A DNA stretch of 64,000 nt from Bacillus sp. RAR_GA_16 (GCF_020165985.1 NZ_JAIUKZ010000018.1:248001-312000); one strand, 5' to 3'. Positions 17,448 through 27,805 are shown, counted from the first letter of the stretch. Program-made: numbers and translations. The notes: generated by a model not told the origin, from the sequence alone.

Positions 17448-18323
17448 TTATTTATTTAGGGCTGCCGCTAGTGATGAGCGTTCTTCAGCTGTAAGAGGAA
17501 CCATTGGCAAACGAACGCTTCCAACGTCCATTCCTTTGAGTTGAAGCGCTGTTTTCACTGGAGAAGGGCTTGGTGCTTTAAAGAGTTCATTCATAATTGG
17601 TAAAATTCGTTGGTGAATGGATGCTGCTTTCTTCACTTCTCCTGATTCATAGGCAGCAATCATTTGTTGCATTTCATTACCAAGAACGTGGGAAGCCACT
17701 GAAATGACCCCATCGCCACCTACTGATAAAATCGGCAACGTCAAACCATCATCCCCGCTATATACCGAGAAAGACTCTTCTGTGTGTGTAATAATTTCCG
17801 TGATTTGATCAAGATCCCCACTTGCTTCTTTTACAGAGACAATGTTGCTAACTTTCGAAAGCTCGACAATCGTCTCTGCTGTCATATTGACAACAGAGCG
17901 ACCCGGAATGTTATAGATCATGACGGGAAGCTTCGTTGACTCAGCGATCGCTTTAAAATGCTCATAAAGACCTTTTTGGCCAGGCTTACTATAATAAGGT
18001 GCTACGATCATGATTGCATCCACGCCGACAGCTTCTGCTTTTTTTGTTAACTCAATGGATGCATGTGTATTATTACTTCCTGTTCCTGCAATAATGGGCA
18101 CTCTCCCATCTGCAACTTTCACAGAATGCTTAAACAGTGCAACCTTCTCTTCTGAAGAAAGAGTTGGTGATTCACCTGTGGTACCTGCGACAACAAGTCC
18201 ATCTGTCCCATTGTTGATTAAATAGTTGATCAGTTGTTCTGTTTTCGCAAAATCAATGTATCCTTTACGATCAAATGGCGTCACCATTGCCGTAAGTACT
18301 TTTCCAAAATTCATCTCGTTCAC
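17448..18323 (-). CDS. dapA: 4-hydroxy-tetrahydrodipicolinate synthase
   Basis: DapA condenses pyruvate and aspartate semialdehyde, the first step committed to diaminopimelate, lysine and dipicolinate. The 291-residue TIM-barrel has TTGES (48-52), Y137, R142 and the Schiff-base lysine K165 in VSVKEASGD. It follows dapG by 14 bases and asd lies upstream, so the asd-dapG-dapA unit feeds both cell wall and the dpaAB spore pathway encoded next to it. A strong terminator follows. Confidence 0.96.
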   Translation of the reverse strand: MNEMNFGKVLTAMVTPFDRKGYIDFAKTEQLINYLINNGTDGLVVAGTTGESPTLSSEEKVALFKHSVKVADGRVPIIAGTGSNNTHASIELTKKAEAVGVDAIMIVAPYYSKPGQKGLYEHFKAIAESTKLPVMIYNIPGRSVVNMTAETIVELSKVSNIVSVKEASGDLDQITEIITHTEESFSVYSGDDGLTLPILSVGGDGVISVASHVLGNEMQQMIAAYESGEVKKAASIHQRILPIMNELFKAPSPSPVKTALQLKGMDVGSVRLPMVPLTAEERSSLAAALNK

Positions 18324-18337
18324 TCCTTGCCTTTCAC

Positions 18338-19591
18338 TTAAAGCTGATCCATCATCTGTTCCACTTCTTGCCCTGGCTCAAGATGAAGGTTAAATGTTTC
18401 GTGTAGTGCGTTTACAGCTGCTGAAAGATCACGCTGTCTGACGAGGACCCAAATGGTGGTATGGGAATCAGCTGATTGCAGAATATCAATATTTTCTACT
18501 GCTAATGACTCAACAATCTTTGCCGTAACACCAGGCACACCACTCATGCCAGCGCCAACAGCTGAAACTTTCGCACAATTTTCGATCACTTCGGGCTCAT
18601 AACCCATTTCATTTAGCGTTGCCACGGCGCGCTCCGTCATTTCTTCCATGACCGTGTACACAACCCCAGTTAAGCTAATATTGATAAAGTCAACGCTGAT
18701 GCCTTCAAGCGCCATCGCTTTAAATACGCGTGATTGTAGGTCATATTGTCCTTCTTTTGCGTATACTTTAATTTGCGTTACGCCGCTCACATGTGCAATA
18801 CCCGTTATGAGTCGATCGATAACTTGTTCACCAGTTGGCTTTCCAGTCGCAGATGTGACAAGTGTTCCTGTCGACGAGGAATACGTTGAGCGAATTCTGA
18901 GCGGAATTTTTGCCTGCATCGCAATTTCCACAGCCCGGGGATGAATGACCTTCGCCCCCTGATAGGCCATATTGCATACTTCATTATAGGTAACAATAGA
19001 AAGAGGTCGGGCTTTTTCTACGATTCTAGGATCAGCCGTCATAATTCCTTCTACATCAGTAAAGATGTCGACCCATTCGGCTGAAAGTGCTGCACCAAGC
19101 GCCGCAGCTGATGTGTCACTACCGCCTCGGCCAAGAGTGGTTACATCGCCATCTTTTGTAACTCCCTGAAAGCCTGTAACGACAACAACGTCCATCAATT
19201 TTAACTCTTCCAATAACCGTTCAGATTTCATTTCTAAAATTCTTGCCTTGCTATGCTCGGCCGTTGTCAAAAAGCCAGCCTGACCACCGGTATAAGCGGT
19301 TGCTTTTAAACCTTCATTTAAAAGAAGATTTGAGAACACAACAGATGAAATGCTTTCGCCACATGACACCAGCAAATCATACTCTCTCGATGTTACTTTT
19401 CGATCACGGTCACCAATCAGGCTAAGAAGCGTGTCGGTTGCATAAGGATCTCCTTTACGACCCATTGCGGAAACGACGACAACCACTTTATATCCATCGT
19501 TCACTGCGTCTTTAATATGATTAACAGCTCTCAGTCTGCCGTCTTCACTTTTTAATGAAGTGCCGCCAAACTTCTGCACGATGACTTTCAT
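18338..19591 (-). CDS. dapG: Aspartokinase I (DapG)
   Basis: This enzyme phosphorylates L-aspartate to start the aspartate family pathway. The 417-residue protein has KFGGTS at 7-12, the GRGGSDTSAAALG nucleotide/aspartate region at about 155-168, and two C-terminal ACT domains (about 265-410) for feedback control. In B. subtilis the DapG isozyme is inhibited by diaminopimelate; the same is inferred from position between asd and dapA. It is about 13 residues longer than B. subtilis DapG at the C-terminus. Confidence 0.94.
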   Translation of the reverse strand: MKVIVQKFGGTSLKSEDGRLRAVNHIKDAVNDGYKVVVVVSAMGRKGDPYATDTLLSLIGDRDRKVTSREYDLLVSCGESISSVVFSNLLLNEGLKATAYTGGQAGFLTTAEHSKARILEMKSERLLEELKLMDVVVVTGFQGVTKDGDVTTLGRGGSDTSAAALGAALSAEWVDIFTDVEGIMTADPRIVEKARPLSIVTYNEVCNMAYQGAKVIHPRAVEIAMQAKIPLRIRSTYSSSTGTLVTSATGKPTGEQVIDRLITGIAHVSGVTQIKVYAKEGQYDLQSRVFKAMALEGISVDFINISLTGVVYTVMEEMTERAVATLNEMGYEPEVIENCAKVSAVGAGMSGVPGVTAKIVESLAVENIDILQSADSHTTIWVLVRQRDLSAAVNALHETFNLHLEPGQEVEQMMDQL

Positions 19592-19610
19592 TCAGAACAC
19601 CTTCTTATGT

Positions 19611-20657
19611 CTATTTCAATATATTTAGGGCGGCTAGGCTTTCAGCAATTTGTACAGAATTCCACGCTGCCCCCTTCAGTAGATTATCAGAGACAATCCA
19701 CATATGGAAGCCATTTTTTTGATTTAAATCTTTTCGAATACGACCGACAAAAACGTCGGATTTTCCTACAGCATCAACAGGCATTGGATAGACCTGATTG
19801 GCAGGATCATCTTTCAAGGTCACACCCGGCGCATTTTTCAAAAGCTCTTTAACATCTTCTACACTCACATCTTCTTGACCAATTTCAACGTATACCGATT
19901 CAGCGTGGCCCGTTTCAATTGGAAGACGAACGCACGTTGCTGCTACATGAAGTTCAGCGTCATGCATAATTTTCTTTGTTTCATTTATCATTTTCATTTC
20001 TTCATAAGTAAATCCGTTTTCTTCAAATACATCGATTTGTGGAATCGCATTGAAAGCGATCGGATAGTGCTTTTTATCCCCTTTGACAGGTAAGATTTGT
20101 GGCTCATAGTTTTCACCATTTAGCACTGCTTGAGACTGCTCTTTCATTTCAGTAACTGCATTTGCACCTGCACCTGAAACTGCTTGATAAGTAGAAACAA
20201 TAATTTTAGAAAGGCCATACGTTTGTTTCAATGGCTCAAGTGCTGCAACCATTTGAATGGTAGAACAGTTTGGGTTTGCGATAATCCCCTTGTGATCATT
20301 TAAATCCCCTTCGTTCACCTCTGGTACAACTAGAGGCACTTCCGGATCCATGCGAAATGCGCTAGTATTATCAACAACAATCGCTCCGTGTTTTACAGCT
20401 TCTGGAGCAAGTGCTTTTGATACACTGCCACCTGCACTAAATAAGGCAAGCTGAACCCCTTCAAATGCTTCAGGCGTTGCTTCCTTTACCGTTAACTCCT
20501 GTCCTTTGAAGGTCACTTTCTTACCAGCTGAACGCGATGATGAAAGGAGCGTTAAGGTCGATATCGGAAAGTCTCGTTCCTCTAGTGTTTTGATCATTTG
20601 TTGTCCGACTGCCCCTGTTGCTCCAACTACTGCTACATGATATTTTTTCCCGCTCAT
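19611..20657 (-). CDS. asd: Aspartate-semialdehyde dehydrogenase
   Basis: Asd reduces aspartyl phosphate to aspartate semialdehyde with NADPH. The 348-residue protein has the nucleotide-binding [10 protein letters not shown] (11-20) and catalytic cysteine C131 in ANPNCSTIQ, with H in the [13 protein letters not shown] region. It is first of the asd-dapG-dapA group, 19 bases upstream of dapG. A hairpin (20704-20723) and a possible promoter -10 (TAGAAT, 20748-20753) precede it. Confidence 0.96.
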   Translation of the reverse strand: MSGKKYHVAVVGATGAVGQQMIKTLEERDFPISTLTLLSSSRSAGKKVTFKGQELTVKEATPEAFEGVQLALFSAGGSVSKALAPEAVKHGAIVVDNTSAFRMDPEVPLVVPEVNEGDLNDHKGIIANPNCSTIQMVAALEPLKQTYGLSKIIVSTYQAVSGAGANAVTEMKEQSQAVLNGENYEPQILPVKGDKKHYPIAFNAIPQIDVFEENGFTYEEMKMINETKKIMHDAELHVAATCVRLPIETGHAESVYVEIGQEDVSVEDVKELLKNAPGVTLKDDPANQVYPMPVDAVGKSDVFVGRIRKDLNQKNGFHMWIVSDNLLKGAAWNSVQIAESLAALNILK

Positions 20658-20703
20658 GACTTATTCTCCTCCCATATTCCATTCAAAATCCACCACAACA
20701 GAA

Positions 20704-20723
20704 GGAGAAACCGAGGTTTCTCC
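20704..20723 (-). terminator. Hairpin between dpaB and asd
   Basis: A 9-bp stem (20704-20712 with 20715-20723) has a 2-base loop. The minus-strand tail TTCTGTTG is only moderately T-rich. It may end the dpaAB transcript, or act in the asd leader if the TAGAAT at 20748-20753 is a true -10. Confidence 0.5.
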
Positions 20724-20789
20724 CCATTCTTAGTGATTTTATTCTCTATTCTATCATAAACCTATTTTAAAGAAAGATAAATCAATTGG

Positions 20790-21383
20790 TTAATCCAAAT
20801 ACCTTTCGATTAGAACTGGCTGTAGCTGTCTGCCGAGGAGGGCTTTTTCAACCGTTTCTCGTAATGAAGGCATACGAGCGACTAAAGAGTTCGGTTTTTT
20901 CACCGGATCGTCCTGACCAAATGGAATAAAATAAATATTCTTTGTGGACATGAGCCTTAAAATATTCGTACCGTTTAGTCCAAGTCCGTCGTTGGTGGAG
21001 ATACCTAACACGACAGGTTTCTCATTTCTTAATGTTGCCTTTGCTCCCATAAGCACTGGGGACTCCGTCATGGCATTTGCAAATTTACTAATTGAGTTCC
21101 CTGTTATTGGAGCAATCACCATACAATCAAGAGGGGTTTTGGGGCCAAATGGTTCTGCCTTTACAATCGAATTAACAGCTTCATTTCCAGTGATTTCTTC
21201 AATCCGTGCAATCCAATTCTCACCTTCACCGAATCGCGTATTTGTGTTCATAACCGTATGAGAGACAAACGGAGTGACTTTCGCACCTAATTGAACAAGT
21301 TCTTCGATTTGTGGAACGACGGCATCATACGTACAGTGAGAGCCAGTTAATCCAAAACCAATGTGTTTCCCTTTCAAACTCAC
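20790..21383 (-). CDS. dpaB: Dipicolinate synthase subunit B (SpoVFB)
   Basis: This 197-residue flavoprotein-like subunit has a Rossmann-type N-terminus (HIGFGLTGSHCTYDAV) and the MVIAPITGNSISKFANAMTE region typical of phosphopantothenoylcysteine-decarboxylase-like folds. With DpaA it forms dipicolinate in the mother cell for loading into the spore core. It overlaps dpaA by four bases. It diagnoses an endospore former. Confidence 0.95.
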   Translation of the reverse strand: MSLKGKHIGFGLTGSHCTYDAVVPQIEELVQLGAKVTPFVSHTVMNTNTRFGEGENWIARIEEITGNEAVNSIVKAEPFGPKTPLDCMVIAPITGNSISKFANAMTESPVLMGAKATLRNEKPVVLGISTNDGLGLNGTNILRLMSTKNIYFIPFGQDDPVKKPNSLVARMPSLRETVEKALLGRQLQPVLIERYLD

Positions 21384-22282
21384 GGCGTGTTCTCCTTTCC
21401 ATTCTGAGACCGTTCAATTAATAACTGTGTCAGAACATTTGCGATGATTTTTCCCGCTGTTTTCGGAGCTACAATTCCAGGAAGTCCCGGTGCAAGCAGG
21501 GCTTTGATCCCTCTTTTCTCGGCATAACGGAAATCAGTACCGCCCGGTTTTGAAGCTAAATCAATCACGAGTGTATGACTCGGCATTTTGGCAATGACCT
21601 GAGATGTGACGATTTGCGCTGGAATGGTGTTAATACATACGTCTAGATTCGATACGTGATTGGCGAGGTCAGTTAAATGAAATGGTGTTAAACCCATCTC
21701 TGTAATCCTTGCAAGGTGTTCTGGTTTTCTAGCCCCTACGCTAACATTTGCGCCAAGAGCATCGAATGTTCTAGCGACAGACATCCCTACACGGCCGAGT
21801 CCTAGCACTGCGATATTTGATTGATGGATCGTAATGTCTGTATGTTGGATAACCATCATGACCGTTCCTTCAACAGTTGGAATGGAGTTATAAATGGCTA
21901 CATCATCTCGTTCAAATAGTTGAATCAATGTTCTGGATGCTTCTGTCACCATTCCATTTAAACAACTGTTACTGATTCCACTATAAATCGTACAATGCTC
22001 AGGAGTTTGTTTTAATTGATCGGCTGTTAACACAACTTTTTCATTTGAAAAAATTGTATCAACTTCTCCTTCAATCGTAGTACCGCTGACTGGAAGGACA
22101 ATTGCATCAAGGGTATTTAGCTTCACTTCATCTAACGTGCATTTTGTTGCGCCGGTAAATCCATGATCAAGCTGATCGAAACCGATTAAAGATAAATTTG
22201 CATTTAGTTCAGTCAGCTTTCGAATAATTTCAAGCTGGCGGGCATCACCGCCAATGACAGCGATATGTTGATTCGTTAGCAT
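21380..22282 (-). CDS. dpaA: Dipicolinate synthase subunit A (SpoVFA)
   Basis: This 300-residue subunit has an N-terminal segment (about 1-130) and a C-terminal NAD(P)-binding domain with AVLGLGRVGMSVAR near residue 160. DpaAB dehydrogenates the DapA product to dipicolinic acid. I start at ATG 22282, which follows GGGGAGGAACG; the in-frame start eight codons upstream overlaps the ribosome-binding region. Length is close to B. subtilis SpoVFA (297). Expression is expected in the mother cell under sigma-K; a weak candidate promoter lies upstream. Confidence 0.95.
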   Translation of the reverse strand: MLTNQHIAVIGGDARQLEIIRKLTELNANLSLIGFDQLDHGFTGATKCTLDEVKLNTLDAIVLPVSGTTIEGEVDTIFSNEKVVLTADQLKQTPEHCTIYSGISNSCLNGMVTEASRTLIQLFERDDVAIYNSIPTVEGTVMMVIQHTDITIHQSNIAVLGLGRVGMSVARTFDALGANVSVGARKPEHLARITEMGLTPFHLTDLANHVSNLDVCINTIPAQIVTSQVIAKMPSHTLVIDLASKPGGTDFRYAEKRGIKALLAPGLPGIVAPKTAGKIIANVLTQLLIERSQNGKENTP

Positions 22283-22338
22283 CGTTCCTCCCCTTTCCTT
22301 TTCCACGTCTTACTACGGGGATTATTGTAATTTCTCAA

Positions 22339-22367
22339 CATTCTATGTGGTGTATGCCCGCTTGGTG
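22339..22367 (-). promoter_or_regulatory. Possible sigma-K promoter for dpaAB
   Basis: The minus strand has CACC at 22364-22367 and CATAGAATG at 22339-22347, separated by 16 bases, a loose match to sigma-K promoters. It lies about 60 bases upstream of dpaA. The assignment leans on the known sigma-K control of this operon. Confidence 0.3.
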
Positions 22368-22387
22368 AATCATGAAGCGTATCCGTT

Positions 22388-22630
22388 TTATTCCTTCTGA
22401 TGATTTTGAAGAATGATCATATCCCGCCCAATTGTTTCAATGTGATGCCAAGGGATTGAAACCTCCTGAGCCTTGCGTTTTAAACCCATCCAAGAAGATT
22501 TTGGAATAATTAATTCCTTTAATACCCCTGTCTTTTCATCAAATAAAAGATCGGTCTGTCCTAAAACACCAAGCTTACGTCCTTTCTCAATATCAATAAG
22601 CTCTTTCCCGCTAAGCTGACTTAACCGCAT
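22388..22630 (-). CDS. ymxH: YlmC/YmxH family PRC-barrel protein
   Basis: This 80-residue protein begins MRLSQLSGKELIDIEKGRKLG and fits the PRC-barrel YlmC/YmxH sporulation-associated family of Bacillaceae. Its biochemical role is unknown. It sits between mlpA and dpaA, as in B. subtilis. No signal or membrane segment is visible. Confidence 0.88.
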   Translation of the reverse strand: MRLSQLSGKELIDIEKGRKLGVLGQTDLLFDEKTGVLKELIIPKSSWMGLKRKAQEVSIPWHHIETIGRDMIILQNHQKE

Positions 22631-22699
22631 AATAGGTCCTCCTCATCCACTGGTTGATAATCTTAGTCTATGTAAGATCCTATCTTGGAAGACATGAAA

Positions 22700-22724
22700 A
22701 AACCCGCCTCATTCAGGCGGGTTT
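22700..22724 (-). terminator. Terminator after mlpA
   Basis: A perfect 10-bp GC-rich stem (22700-22709 with 22715-22724) with a 5-base loop and T run on the minus strand lies 6 bases after the mlpA stop. Confidence 0.82.
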
Positions 22725-22729
22725 CTGTC

Positions 22730-23971
22730 TTATGACCTCATACCACTCGGCAATTTGCCATTCGGGCTAATAAGGGAACAAGAAAATTCATCTGTAAACA
22801 TAGATTGAATCATTTCATTTACTTTTTCATGATTCACGTTTTCAATGTTTGTAATGATATCATCAAGGGAGCGATGCTGGTTTAATAGCAATTCATTCTT
22901 ACCATTTCGACTCATACGACTGTTTGTACTCTCAAGACTGAGCATTAAATTTCCTTTTAACTGCTCTTTACAGTTCTTTAATTCTTTCGAGGTGATGCCA
23001 TCCCGCTTAAAGTCCTGAAGCGTCTTTTGAATGGTTTCATATAAGCGATCAAGTTGATTCTGAGCTGTGCCTGCATAAATCGTCAGTAAACCGCTATCTT
23101 GATAAGCAGAATGGTAGGAGAACACCGAATAAGCAAGACCTTGATCTTCGCGAACGTCCTGGAAGAGGCGGCTGCTCATGCTACCGCCTAGCACATTGTT
23201 CATCACAATTAAGCTGTAGATATCCTCTGTTCCGAACGGCAGTCCAGCATAACCGAGGCATAAATGGGCTTGCTCTGTTTCTTTTTGGCGGGCGATTTGC
23301 CCCGCATGGAACGTTGGTGCCTGTACCTCAGGTTTCCCAGCAGGGGTTTCCCAATGCTCGAATGCCGCTTCGACTTTTTGCATAAAGGACTGGTCTATAT
23401 TTCCTGCAATGGATACGACGATATTGTCAGGAGTATAATGCGTTTGCATGTACTGACGAAGCGTATCTCCAGAAAAGTCTTTCAACGTCTCTTCTGTTCC
23501 GAGAATTGGCATCGCCAGTTCATGATCACCATAGCTTGCTTGGCTGAGCATATCATGAACAATATCATCTGGTGTATCTTCATACATTTTAATTTCTTCA
23601 TGCACAACGTTCTTCTCTTTCGCAAGCTCTCCTGCCTCAAACGTTGAATGAAAAAACATATCCGTTAACACATCAAGCGCATAATCAGCATGCTCATCAA
23701 GAACCTTTGCGTAATAACACGTATATTCTTTTGATGTAAACGCATTAACTTGACCGCCAATGCTATCAAAGGATTCAGCAATTTCTTTAGCACTACGCTT
23801 CTCCGTACCTTTGAAAAACATATGTTCAAGAAAATGGGATACGCCGTTTAACTCTTTAGGCTCAAAACGAGAACCGGTTCCAATCCAAATTCCAATGGCA
23901 ACCGAGCGAACTGTTGGGATATTTTCTAACACTACTCTTACACCGTTTTTGCACGTTACTTTATTTATCAA
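22730..23971 (-). CDS. mlpA: M16 family zinc protease MlpA (YmxG)
   Basis: This 413-residue metalloprotease has the M16 zinc motif HFLEH at 46-50 and a downstream HEEIKMYEDTPDD segment supplying the third ligand glutamate. Unlike YmfF/YmfH elsewhere in the window, it is a single full-length catalytic member. It resembles mitochondrial-processing-peptidase-like bacterial proteins; a regulatory role in B. subtilis has been proposed. It lies downstream of ylxY and ends in a strong terminator. Confidence 0.92.
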   Translation of the reverse strand: MINKVTCKNGVRVVLENIPTVRSVAIGIWIGTGSRFEPKELNGVSHFLEHMFFKGTEKRSAKEIAESFDSIGGQVNAFTSKEYTCYYAKVLDEHADYALDVLTDMFFHSTFEAGELAKEKNVVHEEIKMYEDTPDDIVHDMLSQASYGDHELAMPILGTEETLKDFSGDTLRQYMQTHYTPDNIVVSIAGNIDQSFMQKVEAAFEHWETPAGKPEVQAPTFHAGQIARQKETEQAHLCLGYAGLPFGTEDIYSLIVMNNVLGGSMSSRLFQDVREDQGLAYSVFSYHSAYQDSGLLTIYAGTAQNQLDRLYETIQKTLQDFKRDGITSKELKNCKEQLKGNLMLSLESTNSRMSRNGKNELLLNQHRSLDDIITNIENVNHEKVNEMIQSMFTDEFSCSLISPNGKLPSGMRS

Positions 23972-24054
23972 GCTTGTTCCTCCTGTATCGAACCATTATG
24001 TTTCGTAATACTCCAAAATCACTATATCATTAATGTAGAATTGACACAATTCTA

Positions 24055-25011
24055 TCACCTTTTCTCCACTCGCTTCGAATCTAATACCTGTGAAACGGTA
24101 CCTAACTGATACCCCCTTTTTTCGACTCCACGAATGAGCGCTTCTAGACTTTTTTCTGTTGGTTCAGTTGGATGCATCAAAACTAGCGCTCCATCATGCA
24201 CATTTTGTAATACCTTAGCTGTTAAGGCTTGAGGGGCAGGCTTTTTCCAATCCACTGTATCGACAGACCATAACACCGTTTGCATTCCAAGCTCATCAGC
24301 AATCTGAACGGCATTATTCGCATAGCTACCACTTGGAGGAGCAAAAACCACTGGCTTTTTATCAAGGGTCGCTTCAATGACTTGATTTGTATCCTCAAGC
24401 TCTTTCCGAATGGCCGCATCACTTAATTGCTTCAAGTCAGGATGAGAGTATGCATGATTCCCAATTTCATGACCTTCTTCATCAAGCATCCGTACCATAT
24501 CTGGATTTTTCTTTGCCCACGAGCCATCAAGAAAAAAGGTAGCATGGACATTATACTTTTTTAACTGTTGTAGCATGTCTGGTAAATATTCTTCTCCCCA
24601 TGCCACGTTAATCATAAAGGCGACCATTGGCTTGTTCGGATTACCTTTATAGACGGCAGTCGGTTCCAGATCGTCTAACTGAATATCAGGTTCAACTTCT
24701 TTCCGGACAAGCATATCTTCATCAAAGGCTTTCCCTTTCATTTTCGCATAAGATTCTTCTGCATCTACGACGACTCCATTATACCCAGGAATCCCTTTCC
24801 ATACACGATCAATGACTGCATTTGCAGGAGGAATATCCATCCGTTCCTTTGCTTGCATAATTTCTTCATATAATGGACTACCATTAACGCTAATCGCCGC
24901 TTGCTCTTTTAAATCAGTCAAATACATCGATGTGTAGGGGTTCTGAAGTGAACCTGCTGCTACGCCTAAGATCATAATAAACACAATGAATTGTACCCAG
25001 GATTTCTTCAT
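24055..25011 (-). CDS. ylxY: YlxY polysaccharide deacetylase-family sporulation protein
   Basis: This 318-residue protein has an N-terminal hydrophobic segment (about 7-21), so it is probably membrane-anchored or exported, and a NodB-like domain from about 128. The HxxxH metal site is present (H186, H190 in GNHAYSHPD). The first catalytic motif, usually TFDDGP, reads MINVAWG at 133-139, so the catalytic and metal aspartates are absent. This is typical of the YlxY subgroup as I recall, and makes classical deacetylase activity doubtful. It lies between pnp and mlpA. Confidence 0.88.
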   Translation of the reverse strand: MKKSWVQFIVFIMILGVAAGSLQNPYTSMYLTDLKEQAAISVNGSPLYEEIMQAKERMDIPPANAVIDRVWKGIPGYNGVVVDAEESYAKMKGKAFDEDMLVRKEVEPDIQLDDLEPTAVYKGNPNKPMVAFMINVAWGEEYLPDMLQQLKKYNVHATFFLDGSWAKKNPDMVRMLDEEGHEIGNHAYSHPDLKQLSDAAIRKELEDTNQVIEATLDKKPVVFAPPSGSYANNAVQIADELGMQTVLWSVDTVDWKKPAPQALTAKVLQNVHDGALVLMHPTEPTEKSLEALIRGVEKRGYQLGTVSQVLDSKRVEKR

Positions 25012-25122
25012 TCATCTGCCCCCTTTTGTACAAAAATATGTTGATGGGGCAAGCTCTAGAACTATGGTTTATGAATGAACGATATTCTCTCAACGTACAA
25101 CACTATCTATCTAATGCAAAAA

Positions 25123-25150
25123 AAAGAATTCGGCCTTAGCCGAATTCTTT
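25123..25150 (-). terminator. Terminator after pnp
   Basis: A perfect 12-bp stem (25123-25134 with 25139-25150) with a 4-base loop, followed by Ts on the minus strand. It overlaps the pnp stop by two bases. Confidence 0.87.
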
Positions 25151-27266
25151 AGCTCTTTTGACTTTGTTCTTCCCGCTCACGCTGCTCTTTTAAAATCTCT
25201 TTACGTGATAGGTTAACGCGTCCCTGCTTATCGATTTCTTTTACTTTAACCATAATTTCATCACCGATTGAGACAACGTCCTCAACTTTATTTGTACGCT
25301 CTTCAGCTAGTTCAGAAATATGCACAAGGCCTTCTTTTCCAGCAAATAGCTCAACGAACGCGCCAAATTTCTCTACACGTTTCACTTTACCAAGATACGT
25401 TGTGCCAACTTCAACTTCTCGCACAAGATCTTCGATAATCTTCTTCGCTTTGGCATTCATTTCTTGCTCAGTAGAAGAAATAAAGATTGAACCGTCTTGC
25501 TCAATATCAATTTTTACACCAGTTTCTTCAATAATTTTATTGATGATTTTACCGCTTGGTCCAATGACGTCACGGATCTTGTCTGGTTTAATTGACATTG
25601 TCAAAATTTTCGGTGCATACGCAGAAAGCTCAGTTCGAGGTTCATTGATGGCACTCATCATGTTTTCAAGAATCGCTAGACGACCTTTTTTAGCCTGCTC
25701 AAGCGCTTGACGAAGAATGTCTTCGTTAATTCCAGAAATTTTAATATCCATTTGAAGAGCCGTTACACCTTGCTTCGTTCCAGCTACTTTAAAGTCCATG
25801 TCACCAAGCGCATCTTCCATGCCTTGAATGTCAGTTAGAACCGTTACATCTTCGCCATCACTTACAAGTCCCATTGCAATACCAGCAACTGGTGCTTTAA
25901 TCGGTACACCTGCATCCATCATCGCAAGCGTACTTGCACATATACTTGCTTGTGAAGTAGAACCATTCGATTCAAGTACTTCTGATACTAGTCGAATTGT
26001 ATACGGGAAGTCTTTCTCTGACGGAATCACCTGTTCAAGAGCACGTTCACCAAGGGCACCATGTCCAATTTCACGGCGACCTGGTCCACGCATTGGACCT
26101 GTTTCACCGACACTAAATTTAGGGAAGTTATAGTGATGCATGAATCGCTTCGACTCTTCTGTCCCTAAGCCATCAAGGATCTGAACGTCTCCTAGTGCTC
26201 CAAGAGTACAAATGCTAAGCGCTTGAGTTTGTCCACGAGTGAACAAGCCTGAACCGTGCGTTCTTGAAAGAATGCCAACTTCAGAATCAAGCGGGCGGAT
26301 TTCATCCACGCCTCGTCCGTCTGGTCTTACTTTATCTTTCAAAATTAAGCGACGAACTTCTTGCTTTACGAAGCTATTCAAAATAGACTTCACTTCTTCA
26401 GCGCTATAGTCTTCACTTTCTTCATAAGCTTCCGTTGCACGCGTCATAACAGCATCAATTGCTTCCTGTCTTGCATGCTTCTCAATGACTTTCACAGCTT
26501 CTTTAATATCAGTAAGGTACTGCTCGCTAAGCTTTGCTTCAAGCGTTTCGTCCGCTTGTTGTAGCACAACTTCACGCTTTTCTTTTCCAACAGCTTCGAT
26601 GATTTCTTCCTGGAATGAAATCAGACGCTTAATTTCCTCGTGTCCGAATAGAATTCCTTCAAGCATTGTTTCTTCTGGCACTTCTTCAGCGCCAGCTTCC
26701 ACCATATTGATCGCATCTTTAGTACCAGCTACTGTTAAGTGGATGTCGCTTTGTTCAAGCTGTTCCACGTTAGGATTCACGATGAACTTTCCATCAACAC
26801 GTCCAACGAGTACACCTGCAATTGGACCATCAAAAGGAAGATCACTGATTCCAAGTGCTAGAGATGAACCAAACATTGCTGCCATCTCAGAAGAACAGTC
26901 CTGATCAACGCTCATGACTGTGCTCACGACTTGAACTTCATTACGGAAACCATCTGGGAATAAAGGACGTATCGGGCGGTCAATTAAACGACTCGCAAGA
27001 ATTGCCTTCTCACTCGGACGGCCTTCACGCTTGATGAAGCCTCCAGGAATCTTACCTACTGCATATAATCGTTCTTCATAGTTAACTGTTAATGGGAAAA
27101 ACGGAAGGTCTTTCGGCTCCTTAGAACCTGTAACCGTTGCTAGTACAGCTGTATCGCCGTAACGAATCAATGCTGCACCGCTCGCCTGTTTCGCCAGCTG
27201 ACCAATCTCAACTGACAATTCGCGACCAGCCCAATCAATTGAAAACACTTGCTTCTCTTGTGCCAT
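25149..27266 (-). CDS. pnp: Polyribonucleotide nucleotidyltransferase (PNPase)
   Basis: PNPase degrades RNA 3' to 5' by phosphorolysis and is part of RNA decay. The 705-residue protein has two RNase PH domains (about 10-210 and 310-540), separated by a helical domain, then KH ([15 protein letters not shown], about 563-577) and S1 (about 620-690) RNA-binding domains. I start at the ATG at 27266, giving the [16 protein letters not shown]-terminus common in the family. The rpsO-pnp adjacency is very widely conserved. A TATAAT promoter lies at 27308-27335, between the rpsO terminator and pnp. Confidence 0.97.
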   Translation of the reverse strand: MAQEKQVFSIDWAGRELSVEIGQLAKQASGAALIRYGDTAVLATVTGSKEPKDLPFFPLTVNYEERLYAVGKIPGGFIKREGRPSEKAILASRLIDRPIRPLFPDGFRNEVQVVSTVMSVDQDCSSEMAAMFGSSLALGISDLPFDGPIAGVLVGRVDGKFIVNPNVEQLEQSDIHLTVAGTKDAINMVEAGAEEVPEETMLEGILFGHEEIKRLISFQEEIIEAVGKEKREVVLQQADETLEAKLSEQYLTDIKEAVKVIEKHARQEAIDAVMTRATEAYEESEDYSAEEVKSILNSFVKQEVRRLILKDKVRPDGRGVDEIRPLDSEVGILSRTHGSGLFTRGQTQALSICTLGALGDVQILDGLGTEESKRFMHHYNFPKFSVGETGPMRGPGRREIGHGALGERALEQVIPSEKDFPYTIRLVSEVLESNGSTSQASICASTLAMMDAGVPIKAPVAGIAMGLVSDGEDVTVLTDIQGMEDALGDMDFKVAGTKQGVTALQMDIKISGINEDILRQALEQAKKGRLAILENMMSAINEPRTELSAYAPKILTMSIKPDKIRDVIGPSGKIINKIIEETGVKIDIEQDGSIFISSTEQEMNAKAKKIIEDLVREVEVGTTYLGKVKRVEKFGAFVELFAGKEGLVHISELAEERTNKVEDVVSIGDEIMVKVKEIDKQGRVNLSRKEILKEQREREEQSQKS

Positions 27267-27307
27267 TAATGTGAGAACTCCTCTCATCCAATAAAATCAT
27301 TTCTTTT

Positions 27308-27335
27308 ATTATACCCTAACCTTTTTGCTTCTAAA
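27308..27335 (-). promoter_or_regulatory. Candidate sigma-A promoter for pnp
   Basis: The minus strand reads TTTAGA, 16 bases, then a perfect TATAAT (27308-27313), about 40 bases upstream of the pnp start and downstream of the rpsO terminator. Confidence 0.55.
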
Positions 27336-27372
27336 AAGAAAGGAAGAAATCTATGTATTTTTAACCTAATAA

Positions 27373-27396
27373 AAAAGCGGGAAATATCCCGCTTTT
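27373..27396 (-). terminator. Terminator after rpsO
   Basis: A perfect 9-bp stem (27373-27381 with 27388-27396), 6-base loop, and TTATT tail on the minus strand, starting 9 bases past the rpsO stop. Confidence 0.82.
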
Positions 27397-27404
27397 CTGA
27401 ATCA

Positions 27405-27674
27405 TTATCGACGTAGACCAAGTTCTTTGATAAGTTCGCGGTAACGAGTAACGTCCTTGTTACGAAGATACGTTAAAAGATTACGGCGTTTACCAACCAT
27501 CTTAAGAAGACCGCGACGAGAGTGGTGGTCTTTCTTGTGGAAACGTAGATGATCGTTCAAATTGTTGATTTCCTCAGTAAGGACAGCGATTTGAACCTCT
27601 GGAGAACCAGTATCATTCTCGTGAGTTTTGAACTTAGTGATAAGCTCTTGCTTACGCTCTTGTGTGATTGCCAT
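27405..27674 (-). CDS. rpsO: 30S ribosomal protein S15
   Basis: This is an 89-residue primary 16S rRNA-binding protein, begins [15 protein letters not shown] and contains the GSPEVQ and DHHSRRGL signatures. ATG 27674 follows a near-perfect TAAGGAGGTG ribosome-binding site; in-frame upstream starts would add an atypical extension. Ribosomal protein S15 usually represses its own translation by binding its leader (the 131 bases upstream hold paired segments, not resolved by me). Confidence 0.97.
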   Translation of the reverse strand: MAITQERKQELITKFKTHENDTGSPEVQIAVLTEEINNLNDHLRFHKKDHHSRRGLLKMVGKRRNLLTYLRNKDVTRYRELIKELGLRR

Positions 27675-27805
27675 CCGTTTCACCTCCTTAATTTCTAATC
27701 CCCTGATACCGCGCAAACGTCGGTGACTCGATTGCCCAGTATAGGTTGTGTACTTGTCGTACAGATAATAGATTACAGGTTTTTGTCCTAAAATGCAAGG
27801 GAAAT

